NCBI RefSeq assembly: GCF_015864945.1
Contig: NZ_JADYWF010000002.1
Location: 124,001-188,000 of the forward strand
Source of the DNA: Salinibacterium sp. NG253
GTDB lineage: Bacteria; Actinomycetota; Actinomycetes; Actinomycetales; Microbacteriaceae
DNA length: 64,000 nucleotides
Direction: 5' to 3'
The notes below the pieces were generated by a model. It made no database searches. It was not told the origin of the DNA and worked only from the letters and a program-made list of their open reading frames with translations. Both the position numbers and the translations under genes were made by a program. Shown here piece by piece: positions 58,925 through 64,000 of the stretch (position 1 is the first letter of the stretch; each line of letters starts with the position of its first letter).

Positions 58925-60414
58925 CCAGGCCTCGAGAGGTCCGGGCTCCGGGCACGCGGCGTCCACCGCTGAGTCTCCGCAATCGTTTAGTGCTTGGCAG
59001 CGCCGCTCTTATCGCGCTCGCAGCGGTTCTTATCGGTGTTGTCAGTGTTCTTGCGCTTCAGGGTTTTCTCGTGAATCGGCTCGACGTCCAGCTTGAGTCG
59101 GCCGCGAACCGTTCTCAGGGTGCCCTCGATATCCGTGACACCAATGATCCGGCTCAGCCGCCACCCGCGCGGGATTACCTCGCGCTCCCCGGGCAGAGCG
59201 AGGGCACCATTGCGGGGCTCGTGAGCTCCAGCGGTCAGATCACCGCGGGTGTCCTTGGCAACAGGGGAGCCTCGGCGCCGCTCACAGACGAGCAACTCGA
59301 GATTCTGGCTGCCCTTGCAGAAATTGACGAACCCACGACTGTTTCTCTGGGAGGCGACCTCGGCGACTACCGAGCTATCGCATCGCACAATGCGGCAACC
59401 GGGGAGTCGCTCATTGTCGCCCTGCCACTGTCTGACGTGCGCGCGACAGTGCTCCAACTCACCACGCTCGTTGTCGGTATCGGCCTGCTCGCAATCGTCA
59501 TTGCCGCCATTGCTGGAGCAATCGCCGTGCGCTTCGCCCTTCGCCCGCTTGAGCGAGTCGCGAGCACCGCAACACGGGTGTCTGAGCTCCAACTTGATCG
59601 CGGTGCTGTCGCGCTCGCAGAACGAGTCCCGGCCGATGACGCCGACCCGCGCACCGAAGTGGGGCAGGTGGGATCCGCTCTTAACCGACTGCTGGAGCAT
59701 GTGGCATCCGCTCTCTCTGCTCGTGAAGCCAGTGAAAAAAAGGTGCGTTCCTTTGTGGCGGATGCCAGCCATGAGCTGCGTACGCCTCTGGCCTCGATTC
59801 GTGGCTATGCCGAGCTCACTCGCCGCGGCAGCCATGAGATTCCGGATGACGTTGCTCACGCGATCGGCCGCATCGAGTCAGAGTCTGTGCGCATGACCGG
59901 CCTCGTTGAAAGCTTGCTCCTGTTGGCCCGACTTGATGAAGCTGCGCCTGTGGAGCATGCCTCCGTCGATCTCTCGCGACTCCTCATTGACGCGGTGGGG
60001 GATGCCCACGTGGCTGGCCCCGACCATGTGTGGGAGCTGGAGCTTCCGGATGACGCAATAGTGGTCAGTGGCGATAGCGCCCGTTTGCATCAGGTCGTCG
60101 CCAACCTGCTCGCCAATGCGCGAGTGCATACTCCTGCGGGCACCACGGTTACCGCGTGCTTGATGTTGGAGGCAGGTCGCGCCGTCATCGAAATCCGAGA
60201 CACCGGTCCTGGCATTGCCAAGGAGTTGCAGGCGACAGTCTTCGAACGCTTCGTCCGCGGAGACAGTTCACGCTCGCGCGCTGCGGGAAGCACTGGGCTG
60301 GGCCTCGCTATCGTTGCTGCGGTGATCGAGGCGCATGGCGGTTCGAGCTCAGTTACCAGTGAGCCTGGCAATACGGTATTCCGCATTGAGCTGCCGGCGG
60401 GCGTTATTCTTTAG
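58921..60414 (+). CDS. Sensor histidine kinase (HisKA/HATPase)
   Basis: The 497-residue protein has a membrane helix at 22-48, a 120-residue external sensor region, a second helix (181-205), a HAMP segment, HisKA with the phosphorylated H284 in FVADASHELRTPLASIRG, and an HATPase domain (NLLANARVHTP, IRDTGPGIAKELQATVFERF, STGLGLAIVAAVIEAHGG). It is coupled to its response regulator by ATGA. The signal is unknown; the neighbouring MacB/FtsX exporter suggests cell-envelope stress or an antimicrobial. Confidence 0.95.
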   Translation: MTRPREVRAPGTRRPPLSLRNRLVLGSAALIALAAVLIGVVSVLALQGFLVNRLDVQLESAANRSQGALDIRDTNDPAQPPPARDYLALPGQSEGTIAGLVSSSGQITAGVLGNRGASAPLTDEQLEILAALAEIDEPTTVSLGGDLGDYRAIASHNAATGESLIVALPLSDVRATVLQLTTLVVGIGLLAIVIAAIAGAIAVRFALRPLERVASTATRVSELQLDRGAVALAERVPADDADPRTEVGQVGSALNRLLEHVASALSAREASEKKVRSFVADASHELRTPLASIRGYAELTRRGSHEIPDDVAHAIGRIESESVRMTGLVESLLLLARLDEAAPVEHASVDLSRLLIDAVGDAHVAGPDHVWELELPDDAIVVSGDSARLHQVVANLLANARVHTPAGTTVTACLMLEAGRAVIEIRDTGPGIAKELQATVFERFVRGDSSRSRAAGSTGLGLAIVAAVIEAHGGSSSVTSEPGNTVFRIELPAGVIL

Positions 60415-60539
60415 CCTTGGCTTCCGGCTGGTCTCCTGCTGGTTTGCGCAGATGCTCCCCATCACGTACTCTTATCGAAGCCAAAGACCGCCGGTCGTTT
60501 GCACGCACGAAAGTGTGTGTGATCGAAGTTCGTGAAAAC

Positions 60540-60641
60540 GAAGGCCAGCGCAGGTGTGTGAAGTAGTTTTCCGGCCAGTTCTGGCCGCAACTCAGCTCCG
60601 TGCCTCTGCGTTAGCGCAGCAGGGCCGGAGCTTTTTCTTTT
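60540..60641 (+). promoter_or_regulatory. rplJ leader with attenuator hairpin (L10 leader-like)
   Basis: The 5' leader holds a small stem CGGCCAG/CTGGCCG (60572-60587). It then has a long stem with AGCTCCG (60594-60600) pairing CGGAGCT (60626-60632) around an inner CTGCG-TTAG-CGCAG stem, followed by TTTTTCTTTT. This looks like an intrinsic terminator in front of rplJ. In many bacteria L10-(L12)4 binds such a leader to favour termination. The link to a known L10 leader structure is inference. Confidence 0.65.
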
Positions 60642-60707
60642 CTCCAGCCACTCTTTACACTTCCGTGCGGCTCTGAGGCAGACACACATCAACCAGTAGG
60701 GAGCACC

Positions 60708-61223
60708 ATGGCGAACAAGGAAGCATCGGTCGCCGAGCTTACGGATCTTTTCCGCAACTCGACCGCCGTTCTGCTAACCGAGTATCGCGGACTCACTGTT
60801 GCCCAGCTCAAGACGCTGCGCAAGTCAATCAGTGAGCACGCAACATACGCCGTGGTGAAGAACACGCTGACAAAGATTGCAGCTAACGCAGCAGGCATTT
60901 CGTCGTTCGACGAAGAGCTCGTTGGTCCGTCTGCAATCGCATTCGTACACGGAGACCCTGTCGCCGTTGCGAAGGCTATGCGTGACTTTGCCAAGGCAAA
61001 CCCTCTTCTCGTGGTGAAGGGTGGTTACTTTGACGGTAACGCGCTCACCGCTGAAGAGGTCACCAAGCTGGCCGCACTGGAAAGTCGGGAGGTGCTCCTT
61101 GCGAAGTTTGCTGGAGCAGCCAAGGCTTCACTGTTCGGCGCCGCGTATCTGTTCAACGCACCGCTCGCTCAGGCCGTTCGCACGGTCGACGCGCTGCGCG
61201 AGAAGCAGGATTCCGCGCAGTAA
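60708..61223 (+). CDS. rplJ: 50S ribosomal protein L10
   Basis: The 171-residue L10 begins [38 protein letters not shown] and has the conserved [15 protein letters not shown] and [21 protein letters not shown] parts. It carries the L7/L12 dimers on the ribosome stalk through its C-terminal helix. A leader with a hairpin precedes it, and rplL follows after 39 bases. Confidence 0.97.
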   Translation: MANKEASVAELTDLFRNSTAVLLTEYRGLTVAQLKTLRKSISEHATYAVVKNTLTKIAANAAGISSFDEELVGPSAIAFVHGDPVAVAKAMRDFAKANPLLVVKGGYFDGNALTAEEVTKLAALESREVLLAKFAGAAKASLFGAAYLFNAPLAQAVRTVDALREKQDSAQ

Positions 61224-61262
61224 CGCGCGGGTTAATTAGCTTAAGAAATATAGGAGAAAATC

Positions 61263-61640
61263 ATGGCGAAAATGTCAAGCGACGACCTCATCGAGGCCTT
61301 CAAGGAACTGACCCTCATCGAGCTCAGCGACTTCGTTAAGAAGTTCGAAGAGGTCTTCGAAGTTACCGCTGCTGCTCCGGTTGCTGCTGCTGCTGCACCT
61401 GCTGCTGCTGCTGAAGAGGTTGAAGAGAAGGATTCCTTCGACGTCATCCTCGAAGCTGCTGGCGAGAAGAAGATCCAGGTTATCAAGGAGGTGCGCGCAC
61501 TCACGAGCCTCGGTCTCGGAGAGGCGAAGGCAGTCGTTGACGGCGCTCCCAAGGCTGTACTCGAGGGTGCAAACAAGGAGACCGCTGAGAAGGCAAAGGC
61601 TGCTCTTGAAGAAGCCGGCGCAACCGTAACCCTTAAGTAG
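61263..61640 (+). CDS. rplL: 50S ribosomal protein L7/L12
   Basis: The 125-residue protein has the N-terminal dimerisation domain ([27 protein letters not shown]), an Ala/Pro hinge ([15 protein letters not shown]), and the C-terminal factor-binding domain [50 protein letters not shown] lies before the ATG. It is the stalk protein that recruits translation factors. A UUCG-loop terminator follows. Confidence 0.98.
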   Translation: MAKMSSDDLIEAFKELTLIELSDFVKKFEEVFEVTAAAPVAAAAAPAAAAEEVEEKDSFDVILEAAGEKKIQVIKEVRALTSLGLGEAKAVVDGAPKAVLEGANKETAEKAKAALEEAGATVTLK

Positions 61641-61686
61641 TCGAATCCTTTAACTAGGTTCGAGTCTCGTTAGAGACTTACTTGCC

Positions 61687-61720
61687 AGAAAGGCGTCACC
61701 CTTCGGGGTGGCGCCTTTCT
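61687..61720 (+). terminator. Terminator after rplL with UUCG tetraloop
   Basis: AGAAAGGCGTCACCC and GGGTGGCGCCTTTCT pair over 15 bases (one U-G pair) around the very stable TTCG loop, 46 bases after the rplL stop. No long T-run follows, but the stem is exceptionally strong. Confidence 0.9.
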
Positions 61721-62142
61721 GCGTTAATCACCGTGCGCAGCTGGCGCGCGGATGCACATGGAGACTGCCTCACGCTTGCGTGCGGTGGTGGCGGTCGCAG
61801 GGAAAGTGCTCTGGGAGCGCTCACGGGCGGTTGAGACGCGATAAAAGCGTCTGGCGTACGCGTTTGCCGGGACGCTCAAACGCCCGCGTGCAGAGCACAC
61901 GCTGTGCAAACAGGGGAAGTGTCTCGGGGAAGAACCGCTGAGAGAGGGGGTGGGGCGCCTGGTAACCAGCCGAGCGCCCCACCAACGTGCCGAATCCGTT
62001 GACACCAGGGATCAGGTTCCGGAGGCGGATGTTTCGGCACGAGACCGCTAGGCGCGTAAAGAATACGGGGCTAGCGGAAGTGGTCTCACTAATGTATCGA
62101 GGTGAAACTGAGGCAGCAACAGCGGTGAGGGTGAATAGAGGG
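61721..62142. other. 422-base intergenic region after the rplJL terminator
   Basis: I find no convincing gene. A 93-codon minus-strand frame lacks a good ribosome binding site and domain-like composition. A hairpin with arms GGTGGGGCGC and GCGCCCCACC (61949-61983, loop 15) is the strongest structure and could terminate transcripts from the LuxR-type gene or belong to a small RNA. Confidence 0.5.
61949..61983. terminator. Strong GC hairpin in the rplL to LuxR gap
   Basis: Two perfect 10-base arms with a 15-base loop lie 160 bases beyond the stop of the LuxR-type gene. It may end that transcript after an untranslated tail, or be part of an unannotated small RNA. No T-run on either side. Confidence 0.5.
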
Positions 62143-63741
62143 TTAGTCGCGGGTGATATCCACTTGAAGACCGAGCTCGCGAGATTTGTGAATCGCTTCG
62201 ACCCGCGATGTCACCCCCAGCTTTCGGTAAATACTCTTGAGGTGCGATTTCACTGTATTCACCGAAATGAACAGTGTTTCCGCGATTTCTGATGAGCTAC
62301 TCCCGCGTACAAGCTCGCGGGCGATCGAGCGCTCTCGGTCGCTGAGGGCGAGCGAGTCGCGTGGTGCGAGAACGACGGTGAGGCCGTCGAGTCGTTTGAT
62401 GAGAGCGCCGACTTCAAGAGGTTGGCTTCGTGTCGACGCACGAGTGAGCATCGCTTGAACCACTTCGCTCGGAATCAGGCGGAATGGGCTGTGCATGCGG
62501 TTGCGGGCAGCCAAGCGCAGTGCGCGGTCGAAAGCGACATCCGATTGTTCTTCGCCGCCGAGCGAAAGGTTCGCCGCAGCCTTGACGAGGAACACATCCG
62601 CGAGAGTCCGACTTGAGTGATTATCTCCCATGGACTCGCATTCGCGAAGGGCGTCCAGCGCACCTCGAGCGTCGCCGGTAACGAAGCGAAGGTGAGCTAC
62701 AAGCCGGCTCGGGCACACAGTGTGGTGCTGGGTGGGGGAGAGCGTCGCAAGCACATCCCACGCAGCTCCGCTATCGCCGAGTTGCAGAAAAGCGGCAGCG
62801 CGGAGTCCGCGGATCTCGGCGTCCACGAAGCCGACGGGTTGCCACTCATCGAGGGCAAAGAGCGCTGAACGAAGTTTTTCGAGACCCTCGTGGGCATTCC
62901 CGACGAAGAGTTCCGTAAAAGCTTGCGCGTAGAGTCCGAGAGCTTCCCAATCACTCTCGCGAATGGCTTCCTGCACTCTGCTCACGAGCGGACCAACCGC
63001 GTCTGTGCCGCGTTGCATGACCCCGATCAGTAGCTCGGTTATCAGAGCGGGCGCGTTGAATCTGCTGTCGCGCAACGCAGGGCTTGCGCCCGTTGATTCG
63101 GCTCTAGCGACGTAGCTGAGGGCATGCTCAAAGTCGCCCATGAGGAACTGGATGAGGGCGAGACATCCGAAGACTTCAAGCTGGTTAGCGACACTCAAAT
63201 TTGTTTCGGCTAGCGACCCGGCCAACCGGAAGTCTGCCTTGGCGCGGTCAAAGTCGCCGCCATGAAGGGCTATCGCACCCCGTTGGAGCGCGATTTCTGC
63301 GGTGAGCGGAACACGCCGAGCGAGCGGGATGACATCGCGGCTATCTGCGATCGCGCTCGCGCTCGTGATCGCGGCCAGAGCGTCATTCAGACGGCCAAGA
63401 GATCGCAGGGCTGCCGCGTAGCGCACGTAAAGGGTGGCGCGCACGAAGGCGGGAGTCTCAGGGGTAAGCAGAGCGAAGGCGGCCTCGTAGTACGGGAGTG
63501 CCGTGGTGCGGCTCGCAGTGTCTGCGGAGCGGAAACTTGACGCGTAACACGTGATTAGCCAAGGATCACTGTGCCACAACTCGTCGGGGGTGAAATCGAG
63601 CATCGTGCGTAGCGATGCACCCGCAGTGCTGACCACCTGCGGCCAAGCTTCGCGCAATTCGTGCAGTGCGAGTGTGAAGTCACCGGTGGAGCGGGCAGCA
63701 TCAAAAGCGCGTTCGAGCGCGCTCACGTCTACTGTCGCCAT
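62143..63741 (-). CDS. LuxR-family transcriptional regulator with helical repeat domain
   Basis: The 532-residue protein is all-helical over the first 440 residues, with TPR-like repeats (for example YVRYAAALRSLGRLNDALAAITSASAIADS, and LQLGDSGAAWDVLATLSP later), and ends in a LuxR helix-turn-helix (about residues 465-525): LSDRERSIARELVRGSSSSEIAETLFISVNTVKSHLKSIYRKLGV. This resembles the C-terminal part of MalT-type LAL regulators but lacks the N-terminal ATPase with its Walker motif. Many Microbacteriaceae carry such proteins with unknown targets. It is alone in its transcript. Confidence 0.88.
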   Translation of the reverse strand: MATVDVSALERAFDAARSTGDFTLALHELREAWPQVVSTAGASLRTMLDFTPDELWHSDPWLITCYASSFRSADTASRTTALPYYEAAFALLTPETPAFVRATLYVRYAAALRSLGRLNDALAAITSASAIADSRDVIPLARRVPLTAEIALQRGAIALHGGDFDRAKADFRLAGSLAETNLSVANQLEVFGCLALIQFLMGDFEHALSYVARAESTGASPALRDSRFNAPALITELLIGVMQRGTDAVGPLVSRVQEAIRESDWEALGLYAQAFTELFVGNAHEGLEKLRSALFALDEWQPVGFVDAEIRGLRAAAFLQLGDSGAAWDVLATLSPTQHHTVCPSRLVAHLRFVTGDARGALDALRECESMGDNHSSRTLADVFLVKAAANLSLGGEEQSDVAFDRALRLAARNRMHSPFRLIPSEVVQAMLTRASTRSQPLEVGALIKRLDGLTVVLAPRDSLALSDRERSIARELVRGSSSSEIAETLFISVNTVKSHLKSIYRKLGVTSRVEAIHKSRELGLQVDITRD

Positions 63742-64000
63742 TGCTGTGTTCCCCCCTTCGAGACCACAGTCTCGATGAGTTCGAATGATCTCGCCTGGTC
63801 GGGTGGGTGACGCGAGAGTCTACAGACTACTCCTTCTGCGCGTCGCGCTTGCATTCATTCTCGATGACCCCCCATAATAGGCACGTCGCATTCTTGACCC
63901 CCGAACGTGTGACATATCCCGATAGAGCTACCCGGAATCCCCCGCCGGGCTAACGCGCCCCCCAGCGCATTGGTTCGAATAGTTCCAGGTCGCTCGTTAC
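63742..64000. other. Upstream region of the LuxR-type gene; no gene seen
   Basis: The last 259 bases contain no credible reading frame or RNA gene. C-runs (CCCCCC near 63,869) and short AT-rich patches are present; the promoter of the LuxR-type gene should lie here. Confidence 0.4.

Noticed and set aside
61724-62005. 93-codon minus-strand frame after rplL
   Set aside because: Arg/Ser/Pro-rich shadow-like composition, no ribosome binding site, and it runs through the rplL-side hairpins.

Overview
The window looks like chromosomal DNA of a high-GC Gram-positive actinobacterium, most likely of the family Microbacteriaceae (a Salinibacterium/Rhodoglobus/Cryobacterium-like organism). The reasons are many GTG starts, many ATGA overlaps, a NusG with a long acidic Ala/Glu/Asp N-terminal extension, a gene order around secE-nusG-rplKA with MaoC dehydratases and murB upstream (as in actinobacteria), an LAYTG-type sortase signal, and heavy use of the hexamer GGATGC/GCATCC. 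I see no insertion sequence, prophage, CRISPR array or replication origin.

Layout. 0-3.3 kb (minus strand): threonine catabolism, tdh-kbl-GntR regulator, followed by the 5' part of a quinone oxidoreductase. 3.5-10.1 kb (plus): a divergent operon with a metal-dependent amidohydrolase and a complete oligopeptide-type ABC importer (lipoprotein, two permeases, one fused double ATPase). 10-13.2 kb: a CDF metal exporter, two small proteins and a threonine aldolase. 13.3-15.6 kb: a MarR-controlled MFS drug exporter. 15.7-18.9 kb: AlkD-like protein, DUF1801 protein, then an alpha/beta hydrolase translationally coupled to an unusual TetR-GNAT fusion. 19-21 kb: an Lrp/AsnC regulator divergent from alanine dehydrogenase. 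21-33 kb: a mosaic of small metabolic and regulatory genes, including a strange metzincin protease with a very hydrophobic N-terminal half. 33.6-36.8 kb: a four-module sulfur-transfer flavoprotein and a methyltransferase. 36.9-37.1 kb: a tiny isolated transcription unit with its own promoter, inverted repeat, perfect ribosome binding site, a 27-residue peptide ending in Cys-Asp-Ser-Cys-Gln, and a strong terminator.

37.2-61.6 kb carries the conserved housekeeping backbone (two MaoC dehydratases, murB, class I aminotransferase, tRNA-Trp, secE, nusG, rplK, rplA, and then rplJ-rplL with an attenuator-like leader). It is interrupted by accessory blocks: an ABC-2 exporter with a DesK/DesR-type two-component system (39.3-42.9 kb), a large sortase-anchored surface protein (45.5-47.6 kb), and a 9.6-kb block between rplA and rplJ. 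That block holds two acetyltransferase/membrane genes, an orphan YqaJ-type nuclease, a membrane protein with a histone-H1-like tail, a MATE exporter, a MacB/FtsX-type ABC exporter and an OmpR-type two-component system. The window ends with a large LuxR-type regulator.

The best candidates for undescribed biology are the isolated Cys-ending micropeptide at 36,983, the metzincin with the hydrophobic Cys/Trp-rich domain at 27,497-29,227, the TetR-GNAT fusion at 17,849 with its leaderless promoter, and the membrane-anchored H1-like protein at 52,931. All functional statements come from reading the sequence; no database search was run.
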